Assembly (NCBI GenBank): GCA_014871385.1 | Contig: CM026423.1 | Coordinates: 17,225,690-17,289,689, forward strand | Reading direction: 5' to 3' | DNA length: 64,000 nucleotides | From: Ceratodon purpureus | Taxonomy: Eukaryota; Streptophyta; Bryopsida; Pseudoditrichales; Ditrichaceae | In this document: in pieces, positions 10,553 to 22,932 of the stretch | Numbering within the stretch: the stretch's first letter is position 1 | Layout of the letters: every line of letters begins with the position of its first letter | Notes under the pieces: model-generated | What the model was told of the DNA's origin: nothing | Database searches by the model: none | Seen by the model: the letters and a program-made list of their open reading frames with translations, nothing else | Made by a program: the position numbers and the translations under genes

Positions 10553-13500
10553 CTAGACTCTCCTTGCTTTGCGGGGCTTCTTCTTGCGTGAAGATTGTCT
10601 TTTCCGAGCCACAGTGGGCCCCAATTCGTGCCGGATTATCACATCTTCGTCATCTGGCGCCTCATCGCAATCGGGGTCTTCCTCCTCTGAGTGCTCGTTG
10701 TCACCTTCATCCTCAGGAGCTCCGACCACTGGAGCTTGTACCTCTCCTTCCACCTCCGATGTAAGATTGCGCACTTGCACGGAAACTTCACCCGTATTGC
10801 CATCTCTGGCACTTACTAGGCGCTTCATAGGCCTCTCCTTTCCGGAATTACCGATGGCTGTGATGCCATCCTCAAAGTTTATGCGTGTGCGAACAACCCC
10901 AGTTCCAGAAGAAGGCCCCCCTTCAGTGTACCCTGTATAGAATGGAAGGGGATCAGGTCCAGTTCTTTTGCTTGACTTTCGTGTTCCTCCGCGGGGTTCT
11001 TGTGATGGTGGTTTCCTAACAACCTTGGCTGTGGACTTCTTCGCACCACGTTGGGCCACATTCTGTACGGCTTCGTCTATAGCTGGCGCCACGGGGACTA
11101 GCTTGGCGGTGGAGGCACCACGCCGACTACCACTAGCTCGATTGAGTGGAGGCCTCGCCGCTGCTGATGATCTAAGGAGTCGAGCTATTTTTGCGCCCAT
11201 TGAACTTGTGGGCCTCAGAGCCAGGCTTCCATCCACGATTGTATCTGGTTCGATACCCCCCGTACCAGTGGGTTGCGATGGAGCCACAGTCTGTGCGGGG
11301 ATTGCGTGCACAGTCCTTCTCTCGTGAGCAGGAGGAATCTCTTGAAACAAGCTTGAGTCGCCTTGTGCCGGAACGGTTCCCCACTTGCCCTCCCCACTAA
11401 CGAGGCCGGTCCAATGAGGTCCATCTACAGCCCGTCCATGACTTCCATCACCCCCTTCGTCACTGTCCTCATCATCATCGCCAGCATGGATATCGTTGCC
11501 TAGATGGTCCTCGCTGGATGAATCATCTGCAACCCCGTCATTGTTCTCAGGATTGATTTGGACTGGAATAGCATCTCTTTCGTCACGAGCGCCTCTTCCT
11601 TCTGCATTAGCCGCTTCATCAAATACCGGGAGCGTGGGTAATTCGTCTCCATAGATGTTCATGTCCGGGTTTCCCTAGTTATATTCTGGTTCATTGTTGA
11701 AGTCGTACTCATCACCGTTATCATCGTGGTTGTTGCGGTCACGCGGATTGTTGCGGTTAGCGTCACCGCGTCCGTTGCCATTACCGTCGTTTTGCCCATT
11801 CGTGTTAACGTCGACGTTATCATGTCCCCAGACATCATCATCCCCACTGCCTGCATGGTCAACTGGTATGTAATGATCGTCGTCATCTCCTTCCTCTTCG
11901 CTTGGATCTCTCTCCGGATCTGACTCCTCTGACCATGCATTGTTCTCGTACCATCTGAGGGGGTTGGGCTTTGGGCGTTCGCGGAGGAGTCTGCTATTCG
12001 TATAAATGTACACCAAGGCCTCAGACTTCTCTAACCCCAGGCGGTTGCGTACCTTGTTGTGGACAAACAAATACATGCTCCAATTCCGTTCACACGATGA
12101 GGCGGAGCAGACCTGAGATAAAATGCGCTTCGCAATGACTGCCAATGGTCCCCCTCCAATCCTCTGCCACCATTGATGGGGTTCCAGATTCAAACCTCTG
12201 ATATCGATGGTCACTTCGGGGCTGTAAGGGCCACGTCCCTCGTCGAACTCGATCATCTCTTTCATAAGATCGCCAAATGGAATTCCCATTTGGCCACCCA
12301 CCTGACGAAACACCCGATTGAGAGCCGCCTTCGCTTCTCCTATGACTTGTAAGCCCTTATGCGTTCTAACCCAAGGGTTCAAGAGCGCCGCGGCATAATG
12401 AAGATCGGTATGCATCATGTCCCATCTACGGTCGAACCGCAGCTCCATCCTTGTTGCCATGACAGGTGGGAAAAAGCAAGGGGATCCTCGGAGATTGTAC
12501 ACGTGATCCTTTAGGTTGCTCATTGTAATCCATGCCTTGCCCATTGCCGGCTGGCTTCCATCGAAGGTCCTGAGAGCTACTAGGGCTGGTTTCACTAGGT
12601 GCGTGAAGTTGTCACACTGATGCCAGAACCCATCGTCACGAATTGTTTGACGCACTACGCTTGCGCGTGCATGATTACGCACCCCCTCGGTTTGGTTGAA
12701 TAAACCGTCGACATACTCGTACCACTCCTGTGCCATGACCACTTGCTCCAAAGCAAATTTAACCTCCATAAGGCGCTCTATCATCAGATAGTTACAAGCG
12801 AATCTGGTTTCAGCGGGAACCACCAAGGACAACTTCGGTTCAAATTTGCGGAAAAGGGCCATGGGAACATGATGTCTCCGAATGTAATGACACACGTGTT
12901 TAGCCTTGGCGACCAAATCCTTCACAAAGACTTCCTTGCCCCAGTCCTCCATAAGAAGATCTAGAATATGGGCACAACAGCCCTGCTTGTACATGTGAGG
13001 AAACTCCTCCAGGATATTATCCATGGCGCCAAGCATGTTGGCTGCATTGTCCGTGCAAATCTGGACAACATTCTGAGGGCCAATTTCTCGAATATATTTC
13101 TTCATCTCCCCGGCAATATATCCCATTGACTTCTTCTCGCCAGTCGTATCAACAGACCCAAGAAATACATCGCCTGCCGGACATACTAGCATGACATTCA
13201 TCAACGGTCGGCGATTCACATTATCCCAGCCATCGGAGCATATGGTACCCCCGTATAACTCGGTCGAGGTTTTCGTACGTTCATCAATCTTTGCCTTGAT
13301 TAACTTCTTTTTTTCCTTGATGTGCGTTGTTCGCATCGCGTCATAGGAAGGAGGACTGTAGTTAAATCCGGCAGCCGCGGTTGTGCTCACCGCCTTAATA
13401 AATGCTGGGTGCTTGGCCACGTTGAATGCGACGTTGGCTTCGTAAAAGAAGGATGACCACAACATGTCCAGCTCCTTCCGCTTGGCGATCTGGAGTACTT

Positions 13501-13999
13501 CACTCATGTCCTATTGCCGCAAGCTCCTAGTGGTATTCGAACCGGCCCTACTAGGTGCAACACTGGAGACATTTCGGTCCTCTTCGGAATCATTATACGA
13601 GGGTTCGGATCCACCGTACAGAGTGCCGTGTGTGGAAGCACTGGATGTTCCACGTTGAACTGACGCGGGGAACGTTGGCCTGATACCATCCACCTCCTCC
13701 TGTGTCAAAGGGCCGGGAATCTTTCCAGCGCAAAACTGAAACTTCCTCTTCACTACGGTAGGTGCCTTTTGGCAAACCCTCGAGAGATTGGACTGGTCCC
13801 AACCATAATGCTGAAAGCACCTATGCCTCACGTACGAAAACTTGGTCCTGCAATACACACATTGGGCTACCTTATGTGACAGTGACCCTTCCTGGAACTT
13901 GATCGAAAACCATGGTGCCCACTCTCTCGTACCGAGTCTTGGAATGGCTCTAGCCGGAGCAACCACTTCAACCGGTTCAACCGCTTCATCCGGATCCAT
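10553..13999 (-). CDS. hAT transposase: BED zinc finger, DUF659, hAT dimerisation domain; two in-frame TAG codons
   Basis: The ATG at 13997-13999 opens a frame of 1,149 codons to the TAG at 10553-10555. It is interrupted only by TAG at 13511-13513 and 11675-11677. A BED-type finger (QCVYCRTKFS then HRCFQHYGW) spans residues about 25-70. DUF659, an RNase-H-like hAT core, spans about 190-340 (ICSDGWDNVNRRPLMN, QICTDNAANMLGA, CCAHILDLL). The hATC dimerisation block (SSCERNWSMY) is near 635. After that comes a 400-residue acidic, Asn/Asp-rich and then basic tail. The two TAGs could be decayed CAG codons, read-through sites, or edges of short introns; open coding of the same character on both sides makes decay the simplest reading. 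This is the evident mobiliser of the surrounding element. Confidence 0.85.
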
Positions 14000-14242
14000 A
14001 GTGAATGATTAAGGAAGTATCGGGACTAATAGGACCAGTAGTACCAAAAGATTATTATCTGAATAACTTAGTGTGTCTGAAAAGTGCTTGACACATTGAT
14101 TTATGGAGAGAAGAATTTTTACATTCCCCCCACCCAAACCAAGTGTCTCCCCAAGCTAACAGTTTCAAGCAAGGAGCCCTCAAGGAGACCCAGGACATGA
14201 AGCACGCAAGGAGGTAAGGTGGATGTCAAATCAAGGGGGCAG

Positions 14243-14252
14243 TTTATATACT
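14243..14252 (-). promoter_or_regulatory. TATA box of the hAT transposase gene
   Basis: Minus-strand TATATAAACT lies about 245 bp before the ATG and directly downstream of GC array 3. The leader contains a CCCCCCAC tract, as does the kinase leader. The 14000-14240 leader holds no gene. Confidence 0.65.
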
Positions 14253-14269
14253 GCCGCCCTCGACCGGGC

Positions 14270-14590
14270 GAGTACTGTCCGGACGGGCGCGACCGAACGG
14301 ACGCGCGCTCACCAGAAAATCGGGCGCGCTCCGACGCGAACGGGCGGGCGCAGGTGGGTGCGCGCGATTGAAGGCCGCGTGGCGGATAGCGCGCGCGGTG
14401 GAAGACGGGCGGGGGCGGGCGCATGCGGGCGCGAGCGCTGGATCGCGAAGCGGGCGGGCGCGGGCGGGCGCGGGCGGAGAGCGGCGGGCGAATGTCGGCG
14501 CGGGCGCGCACGGGCGGAGAGCGGCGGGCGAATGCAGGCGCGGGCGCGCACGGGCGGTCGGGTGCGGGCGCGATCAAACGGCCGGGATCG
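14270..14590. repeat. GC-rich array 3
   Basis: GGGCGCG, GGCGGGCGC and CGGGCGGAG words repeat, including a directly repeated block (near 14467-14545). It lies just upstream of the hAT gene TATA box. Arg/Ala-rich open frames here are artefacts. Confidence 0.85.
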
Positions 14591-14919
14591 ATTTGGCCAC
14601 CTCAATTCAACGAGAAGGAGTAACAACGAGAGGGAAAAATGAATAAAATTTAAATAAATCAAAGTGTGTAAACTACATACACGTGCACATCTACATAAAA
14701 AGGAATCCTATTTAAGTGAAAAGATTGAGAAACATGAGAGTGCGGGAGGACTACCCACCCCATTTACACATGTCTAAGAACTGGAGCAGGCTGTCATCTC
14801 GCTCTTTCATGTTTCTGCCCACCCACTGGAAGGTAAGTCGTTTTAAGCTAACCTCAGGGAGTGTTAACTTAAAATATGGGATAAATTTTACTAGTTACTG
14901 CACTAATCCAGTTGAAACC

Positions 14920-15165
14920 CCGAGCGCGCGCGCAGGCGGCGTGGGGCGCGAGCAGGCGCGCGCGAACGGGTAGGCGCGAGCAGGGCGAGCGCAGGTCGGG
15001 GACGACGCGTGCGCGCGTCGAACAAGCAGGCGCGCGCGCGTACTTGCGGGCGCGGTCGCGAGTGTGCGCGCGCGCGCGTGGGCAGGTTCAGTGGGTCGAC
15101 TGCGGACACCACCGCGCGGGCGCCTGCGGGCGCGTTCGGACGCGCGCGATCCAACAGGGCGCGCT
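14920..15165. repeat. GC-rich array 4
   Basis: GCGCGCGCG and GGGCGCGAGC words, similar to array 3. No gene start was found next to it. The preceding 14640-14920 interval shows no clear gene. Confidence 0.8.
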
Positions 15166-15289
15166 CAATGAAGTTTAAAAGTCGTAAGTTCAAAAAAAGA
15201 AAAAAAATAAAGCTTAAGGGAGAGAATGGACTACACTGAAATACCATACATTAGTATGGGAGATTGGAGTACCCAAAAGAAAAAAAAAA

Positions 15290-15690
15290 AAAAAAAAAGT
15301 AAACGAATAGGCATTCAAATTTATAAAATGAAGAAAAAAATAAAAAAACAAATTAAATAGCATAGGAGTATTGAATAAAAATAAGGCGGGAGGATGGGGG
15401 AGATGTGGAATTATAAAAATGAACAAACGAAATGAGAGAAGGAATTAAATAGAAGCATAGTGTTCAACGAAGAGGGGAAAAAAAAAAAAAAAGGAATTAA
15501 AGAGCGTAGGAGTATTGAATAAAAATAAGGCATGAAGATGGGGGAGAGGTGGAATTATAAAAATGAACAAACAAAATGAGAGAAGGTATTAAATGAAAGC
15601 GTAGTGTTCAACGAAGGGGAAAAAAAAATATAAAACAAATTACAGAGCGTAGAAGTATTGAATAAAAATAAGGCGGGAAGATGGAGGAGA
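15290..15690 (+). repeat. 144 bp AT-rich tandem repeat, left part (MULE target)
   Basis: Units contain GTGGAATTATAAAAATGAAC at 15405 and 15549, GCGTAGTGTTCAACGAAG, poly-A, and AATAAGGCGGGAAGATGG. The array is cut at 15690 by the MULE and resumes at 38725. Confidence 0.9.
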
Positions 15691-15758
15691 GGACGATGCT
15701 AAAGTGCGAGCCTTGAGCGGTGAGCGGAGAGCGGTGAGCGGTAACTTTGCGGAAATTT
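15681..15758 (+). repeat. MULE left end: 10 bp target duplication plus 68 bp TIR
   Basis: ATGGAGGAGA (15681-15690) is followed by a 68 bp TIR (15691-15758) starting GGACGATGCTA and containing GAGCGGTGAGCGG words and GGTAACTTTGCGGAAATTT. The inverted copy at 38657-38724 matches at 60 of 68 positions by my count. The target copy follows at 38725-38734. Ten bp is within the usual 8-11 bp of Mutator-like elements. Confidence 0.95.
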
Positions 15759-16470
15759 GGATGAGAATATGATTTAGAGCAGTAAGATTACGGTATTTTA
15801 TGGACTAACAATGTTTTTATTTTTTAAAATTCTAAATATAGTTCATAATGTGACCTATGGCCGTGGTCCATTTCAGTGAAATGACTGAAGGACCTGGATC
15901 TATGGCCGTGGAAAATCTCGGTGTTGGGATGAGTGGGCAGTACGGGCCTGCAGCCGTGGGACGGTGTAATAAAAACTATTTAGCTAGGGCTTATTTTGGG
16001 GACGTGTACTGAGGTGACGGTCACACGGAAGCGGCCTTCTGTTCTAATTATGATATTGATTTAGGTACAGATATTGTCACTGTTGTATGACAGTGTAGAC
16101 TTTGTATCTTTGTGAACATGCTAAAGAGACCTTACATAATTCAACATACTTTCAACCGGACAACTCCTCACATGCCTCCGACGATTCAAATCATGGAACT
16201 ACAATTACTGATCATTTTTTAATTACATCCAACCAAGTGAATGACTGCTTAAATTTGAGTTGAATACATTGTCATCCTTCTTTTACCAGAACATTTGGTA
16301 GCTCTATTAGGTTCTATTGGTAGCTCTATTAGGTTCTTTGCTTCGACAACGTATAAATTAGTAAATGTAAAAGAAACAATCTATTCCGCAAATTTTCGTA
16401 TGAAACAAGAAGATGGGATTGCGTGCAATCCTATACTGTTGAACCTCTCTAAGTTTAGGACCATCCAAAA
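15759..16470. other. No recognisable gene
   Basis: AT-rich sequence inside the left end of the MULE. A 20 bp direct repeat (TTGGTAGCTCTATTAGGTTC) stands at about 16289-16330. Short open frames show no family resemblance. Confidence 0.5.
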
Positions 16471-16473
16471 CTG

Positions 16474-17166
16474 TTGAGCAAGCGAAACAAGTGGGCAGGG
16501 TACTTGCGCGATGACTGTCCAATCTGTGATGAATGGCCGCATACCAAGGAACCTCAGTGTCGTTGGAAGATTCAGGCTGATGGAGTATATGTCTTTCAAT
16601 TCAGTCCTCCTCGAGGTTTAGGGTACTTTCTGAGGAAGGGCCACTATGGAATAAATCCATACACCTGGGAATTGATTGATGCATTGCGGACTACTTTGTT
16701 TCAATACCTAATTACCTCGACCACAAATTGATGCTGGTTTACAGACCAATAAATGGCGCTAGGAGAGTCAGAATATTTCCATCCCGTCTTCAGAGACAAG
16801 CTAGGAATGAACGTACACCAGCCGGTTATTTTAAGGAGAGCTACACATTCACATGTTATTACGAAATGGATGTGCAAGTTCATTCTACCTGCAACAAGGC
16901 GATTCCGCGAGGATGTGATCCTATGGATACCTCCTGATGACCCAGATGATCCCTTGATGTCTATTGATTGCTCTTCGAAAGCAGATGACAGTGGTATTTT
17001 TTGGGATAGAAGAAGCTGTAATCAGAACAGCCCTGACTGGATAAAACAATTTGATTGGATTAGACGTCGTTTGCCAGCAGTGGATGTGGAGGACCGTCAT
17101 CCAACGTCCTATGCGGATGATGAAAATCGAAGCAAGTGTCAAGAACTGGAACACGATGAATTCTGA
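16474..17166 (+). pseudogene. Unknown protein fragment, broken
   Basis: Two plus-strand stretches in the same frame (16474-16731 and 16753-17166) are separated by a TGA and a TAA only 20 bp apart. The first has a Cys pair in DDCPICDEW and a segment YFLRKGHYGINPYTW. The second has VILWIPPDDPDDPLMS and many charged residues. Codon use looks coding-like, and a short intron or decay could explain the stops. I do not recognise the family and assign no function. Confidence 0.4.
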
Positions 17167-17449
17167 CTGCTGTGCACAAAAGGAAAGTGATTAGAACATG
17201 CATATGCAACATAGCATACACTCGTTCACACGTACAGCAATCGATGATAGAAAGAGCGGTTCCGACGAGGATATAGATCACTGTAGCGGACCGTGAATTG
17301 AAAACGGTTTAGGGTCTCCAAGGTCGTGCATTAACCTCGTGGTCGGTGTGATATGGTCAAAGGCTTTTACCCTGGTCATTATTGTACCTCCTAGGCTCCC
17401 TTTGACTGAGAGTGCAATAGGTTTACGGAGTCTGTAAAAAGGTTTGTTC

Positions 17450-17760
17450 GAGCCAAGGCGCGCTTACTGTATGGCTCCATCCTAAACCCTGAAAATGGTT
17501 TGTTCGGGCCCGAACACACTTGGGTGACTCCCTCCTAATCCCTGAAAAAGGGTTGTTCGGGCCCGAACACACTTGGGTGACTCCCTCCTAAACCCTGAAA
17601 AAGGTTTGTTCGGGCCCGAACACACTTAGGTGACTCCCTCCTAATCCCTGAAAAAGGTTTGTTTGGGCCCGAACACACTTAGGTGACTCCCTCCTAATCC
17701 CTGAAAAAGGTTTGTTCGGGCCCGAACACACTTGGGTGACTCCCTCTAAAATCGGATTAT
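17450..17760 (+). repeat. 52-54 bp tandem repeat with palindromic core, five copies
   Basis: Units read GTTCGGGCCCGAACACACTT, then GGGTGACTCCCTCCTAATCC, then CTGAAAAAGG. Cores occur at about 17502, 17554, 17608, 17662 and 17714. The 14 bp core GTTCGGGCCCGAAC is a perfect palindrome (one copy has GTTTGGG). It lies downstream of the MULE transposase gene. The flanking 17167-17450 and 17760-17970 stretches hold no gene. Confidence 0.9.
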
Positions 17761-17971
17761 CCAGACCTCTCTAGGAATTAAATAGTTCCTTACATTGCTC
17801 TCTAAACAGTTCTTTATAGTGCTTATATATATTCAGAGCGAAATTCACACGAAGTTGGAGAAATGGAATCTAGTGCTACTCCAATTTTTTGGTAGTGGCC
17901 CTTTTAGTCTCACTACTTCACCATTGAAATGATTTCAGGCGACACATGTACAAACAACGAATCAGATATCA

Positions 17972-20900
17972 CTAGTTGTCCAAGTACTTGAGAAGGCCAC
18001 TCTCCAGGACTCGCTTCACTTCGTTGAAGCTAAAACTAGGTGCATGAATGAATGTTTCCGACTCTGATTCAAGACCGCAAACTACAGTGAAGACATAGTA
18101 CAGATGCTTACAGTTAGCCCATTGACCCCGCTTCCCAAGTGCCTGCATTGCCATCTCCTTGAAATTTGGGCACGTGCAGGAAGGGTGTTGCGAAATGGTC
18201 AAGTAATACTGCTGTACCTTCGGAACCTTCCCGGAGTCCAATGTGACGATGCATCCCAGGGCTGGGGCTGGCAGCATGCACAACTTGCTCACCTTCGCGT
18301 TCAACGACAAGGCAGAGGCACAATTATTGCTATGCTTTGTTGACGGGGCCTTCTTGTTCCGTCGAATGAGCTTTCCTAATCGCCGGGTAGGGAACTCATC
18401 CGGATAAGCCGGCGTAGGGTAGGCAGATAAGTCCACTGGCGCTGCCCGGTCTTGAAAGAGTCTTCTCGGCGACATCTCCTTCTGCTGTGGGAGTCTGAAG
18501 CCGGCACTCTCTAGAGACAGGATTTCTTTCTTCGTTAACTTCGTGCCAAGCTTCACGGGCCACACCTCAGGTACCTTAGGCACTGATAATACCCACTTCC
18601 GTTTGCTACCCTTTACGCACCTGTCAATGTCGTCGTTGCAGAAAAAGAACTGATGAGTCTCTATTCTGTCTTTCCTATAGTTCTTCATGGGGCCCGTGTA
18701 TGTCGGCGCCACAGTGCTCTTCCCGTGCTGCACGATCCGAGCCACGCATTTCTTCTTAGTCACAGCATGTTGGGCGAAGCACGCCTTGGCGGATGTCTTA
18801 GGAAGTCGTGCAATGTGCCACTCGGAAGGGCTGCAGGCGGTCTCCTCCACTGAAGTGACGTGATGGTAGTCAACTGGAGGTGGAGACTGGTGAGGGTGAA
18901 GGTCAGCTTGGTCCTCTTCGCTGCTTGTAGGGGACTCTGCTATTACCACCGTCGGAGGATATTCGCTCTCCAGGCGTGCAGCTCGGGTCTGGACACGGGG
19001 TCTCGACACAGTGATCTTATCTGGCCTATGAGACTCCCGTTCATCTCCGAATGCAACATCAGGTTTTCGTTTCAGAGAGACACAGACCTCCTCCCCTTCA
19101 AGATGCGGGTTCCTGGTGCACCATTCGTCTGCTCCTGGCATGTTCAGAATTGCTTCGTGTAGAACTTTTGGGTTTCCTGTTCTTGCTGCAGATCTCTGTG
19201 CCCGTCGGAGCTTGAGCTCTTCTTTTGACGGACCTTTCCCAGGACGCTCCCCCTTCAGGAACTGGAAGTAGGCAACGCATTGCATGAAGGCCCGTACAAA
19301 GTCGTCGACAGCTGCGACATACAAGTCGCTGCCCCGATCTCCAGACTGCTGCTTCCATCTGTTGTGGATTGATTCAGCAAGGTTGCAGGACGGCATCTCC
19401 GCGAGTTCGTCTTCGCTGTGATTCTGCACACATCGTTGATTAGGTCAGATAGCTCAGTGTTGGATAACTGACTGTAGAGCAAGTTGCCTTAGATGTGACA
19501 AAGATTGAAAGGGGGAGAGTTTGATTACCAATTCCATGAAGCCTCCCCACTGGCGGTACCGGTGGTGCCAGTACGCGAGCCACGTTTCCAGATTTGAGAG
19601 CCCTTTCTCTGTGGCAGCGCCGGATGACATCCACCATGCTCGGATTGCCAAGAACTTTGTTTCAGCTTCAGCAAGTGTCGTCGCGTCCTTATACTGCTGG
19701 CAGAGTTTGATGTGCTGTGCTCGGAGGTCCTGGCGGATGTTAGCATTTGTATGTTGCTCCAAAGACTGCCTCCAATGGAATAAGCATGTCCTCTCCCTAT
19801 CAATCATCCTCTCGGAGGCGTTACCGCTCCCATAGATAATTCGAACCGCGTTCCAGTTCGCTTGGGCACCATCCGCCATGAAGCCCTTAAAGTTTACACT
19901 CACGACCCCGTGAGTCTCCATGACGGCATTCAAATTCTTCCACAGGACGGACTGGGCTGCCGTGTCCTCCGACTGCATGTCGCACGCTGCGATTGTCATT
20001 ATCCGACAATAGGTGGGGTCGTAGACGTGGCAGGCCATTGTTACCCAGTCCCGAACTCGCCTCACGTGGTCAAACATGATCCACGCATCCTCCAAGTCAC
20101 CGCCAGCCTGCATACGCTTAACTAAATTGACTCCACTACCCGGCCCTACCTCAGACATCTTGAAGACATACACCTTCGCCGCATCATCGCCTTGCCCCGG
20201 GAACATGTTGTTTTGGATGAACTTCCAGTTGCTGAAGCCTCGCAGTAGCCTGATGCCATCCATGGTCCCAAAGCGCCTAACATTCTTGAACAATGTAATG
20301 CAATTTCGAATGTTTGGGGAAGAGAGGTGCTTACAGCGGTCGAATATTGGTTCCAGCTCCTCCAATTCCAGAATCTTCTGCGGTTCACCCTCCTTGGCCA
20401 GAAGTAACGGTCCAAGCAGCTCCTTCGCTGTTTCAAGGACGATGGCGGAATTCGTGGCGGACGGAGTTCGGTCCACCTGCTCCCTGATCAAGTTCTCCGT
20501 GTGGTCGACAAAGTCTCGGTTCTCTCCCGACTTCACTGGGTGGTCATGAGTTCCCAGGTGAACGCAGGCCCTCGTCATGTGAGGTCCTGCAGTGACATAG
20601 TAAATCTTTGCAGGGCATAGTGCAAGGCAGGTCGGTGGAGTACCGCAAGATTTACAAACTACAGTGGAATTGTGCGGCGGAGTGGAACCAACCTCAAACA
20701 GTTTCTCGGAAATTCCATCCCACTCAGTCTCGTTCACTAGCGTGGTCCTATTCTTACGTGTCAAGAACTCACATTTGGAATTGTCACAGCGGAGATGGCC
20801 AAGGCACGATGAAGAGCGGAATGTTAGCTTCAGGTCGTTCTGAATGTTAGAGGTCACCGTTCGAGTCCAAGGGTGGCCATCGTACTTCCTATCCATCCCG

Positions 20901-21622
20901 CGTAACTGCTTTGCAGCAGAGTGATGGCCGTGTGCACCTAGGGGTGGGAACTCGAAAATCACATCGCCATTGTACACTGGTGGGAGGAATTGAACTTCCT
21001 GCATTCTAATTGCATTGAAATCAATGCGCGACAGAACACTCTTGGACCTCTTACGGACGCTAAGCTTCATGAGGCACTGAACGACGCTCACTGATGAGGA
21101 GACAACAACGGTAGACGCAACCGAGGACTTTGCAGAGACAAGCACTTCTTCACAACTATCATCTAGGGTTGGCAATGTCTTACCCTTGCTCTCATGAATT
21201 ACAGTGGTGTCTTCTGCGTTCTCACTATCGGAGTCATCACTCAACTCATAGATTGTCTGAAGACCTGGCTCGGTTTTTACCTTCCTCAACAATGGTTCAG
21301 ACTCTATGCAAACTGTTGTGGACGAACGGGGAGTAAGCAATTCAGTAGAGCCACCTAGGCCAGACTCCGTAACTCCGTAAACTCTATACTTTCCAGGTTT
21401 CAGCATCCAGAACGTTCCAATCTCATTCTGAGTTGGTAACTGACCCACTGCATGCGAGAGTCCACCAGTAATGTCGTCGAAAAATTCCTCTTCTACATGG
21501 AGGGAGTCCTCCCGAAACCGAAATCGAAGACTAAGAGTTGTGGAACTGATCATAGCACACCCATCTGCACCCAATGGAAAGGTAATTGGAACAGAATGCG
21601 AGTCCGCACAAAGGTAGGCCAT
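17972..21622 (-). CDS. Mutator-like transposase: zinc-binding N-terminus, DDE core, SWIM finger
   Basis: The model is complement(17972-19423, 19529-21622), about 1,181 residues, with a 105 bp intron (TTG|GTAATC ... GTGCAG|AAT) in phase 0. The chosen ATG precedes AYLCADSHS; an upstream frame adds a hydrophobic stretch less typical of the family. Residues about 270-360 form a WRKY/GCM1-like zinc site (LRCDNSKCEF, CKSCG, GTHDHPV). The DDE core has FDHVRR near 515, ADGAQANW near 583 and NLAESIHNRW near 711 as likely acidic positions. A SWIM finger (SCTCPNFKEM ... NCKHLYY) is near 1110-1150. This order is typical of plant MULE transposases. It should act on the 68 bp TIRs. The gene ends TAG TGA in tandem and no disabling lesion was seen. 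Confidence 0.85.
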
Positions 21623-22077
21623 CCTGAGCAGATTAAGTGGCACTCGCAACAGTGAGATGAGATAGCAGAAAGAAAGCAAAGCAGATTACACAAAAACATA
21701 TGAGTATTGGAGTACTAAGATTACAAATTCGATGGAAACCAATTAACAATCACAAGTTCAGAGAATGAGAGGCATCATCATCGTTGGTTTAACTTCAGTC
21801 ATTGCTGAACTGTATGTACGTGTATTGAAATTACTTAGGTGAGAAGTACTCCAACTCTGGACATGGTGGTGGGATAGCCTAGCCTAATCACAATAATTAT
21901 GACAAGTGCTGCGATAACAGAGCCATTACATGAAATGACGGCAAACCGCCAATAAATTGCAGCATCTTCGATAAAATAAAACCGTGAAGAGTACATTGGA
22001 ACCATCTACATCTTCATAATGTAGAAGTATCTAATTACTGCACGGCCCACTAATCTATATCAGGCCACTAATCTATA

Positions 22078-22527
22078 TCAGCCCTGGCGGCTGCGCTTTT
22101 TAGATCCCTGAACACTGTTTGAATCCTTGATACTATCTTCCTGTGGCCCTTCGATGCTCTCAACTGCCCAGCATCCCATACTCTTTAACTTACGACCTCT
22201 AGGGCGGGGGGTCCTTCTTAATAAAAGCCTAGAGTACGTTCCAGGTTTGATGACCCCTACTCTTGCATAGGAATGGGATGCTTTACTTGAATTGCCCTGG
22301 GTGCGCTCTACTTCAGCCACAGCTGAATGAAGCGACTCGCCACAGCCCTTCCCATCTACAGCATGGACTCCATCGATGGGGGCATCAGATTTGTTGCACT
22401 CCGGAATGTTGCATTCAGGAACTGGTTCAAATGGACCATGAAATTCATCTATGGACACGACCTGATCTGTCTCCTGCTCTGATCCTGAAGCGAGGTGACT
22501 ACGGGGATGTAGCGGGTTGCTGTCCAT
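22078..22527 (-). CDS. Hypothetical protein, 149 residues
   Basis: A single open frame on the minus strand has an acidic N-terminal half (DQVVSIDEFHGPFEPVPEC) and a basic C-terminus (RRTPRPRGRKLK, GSKKRSRQG) that could be a nuclear localisation signal. No family is recognised. It is divergent to the ParB-like/methyltransferase gene that begins at 22933, so the 400 bp between could be a shared promoter. It might instead be an exon of a longer gene. 21680-22077 holds nothing recognisable. Confidence 0.4.
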   Translation of the reverse strand: MDSNPLHPRSHLASGSEQETDQVVSIDEFHGPFEPVPECNIPECNKSDAPIDGVHAVDGKGCGESLHSAVAEVERTQGNSSKASHSYARVGVIKPGTYSRLLLRRTPRPRGRKLKSMGCWAVESIEGPQEDSIKDSNSVQGSKKRSRQG

Positions 22528-22932
22528 CCCTTCCGAAACATACGAGTATCTACCCAGAGAAGGGAAGTCTGAAAATCAAATCTGATACCAAATGAGACAT
22601 CCAGGTCACTTATATAGAGAATGATAGTATTAAGCATGGAGTTGCCTTCTTTTAAGTTATTTTCTTTATTTTTTGAAGAGGGTTACATTGATGGACGCCG
22701 CTAATAAAAGACGGCAGTTTTTTAATAAGAGAGGCTAACATACAGTAAGTTACTGACAGTGTGGAAGTTGAACCAACTTCCTTGGACCAACAATGAAGTC
22801 CAGGATATGAAAATCTTACGACATTTATGTCTTGGTGCCTTCGAGGAATTCTGAACATTTAGTCAGTTCATAGATTGTTGAGGCGGCAATGTCATGGATT
22901 AATCTGAGACTCTCGTAGTAGCATTCACAGAG

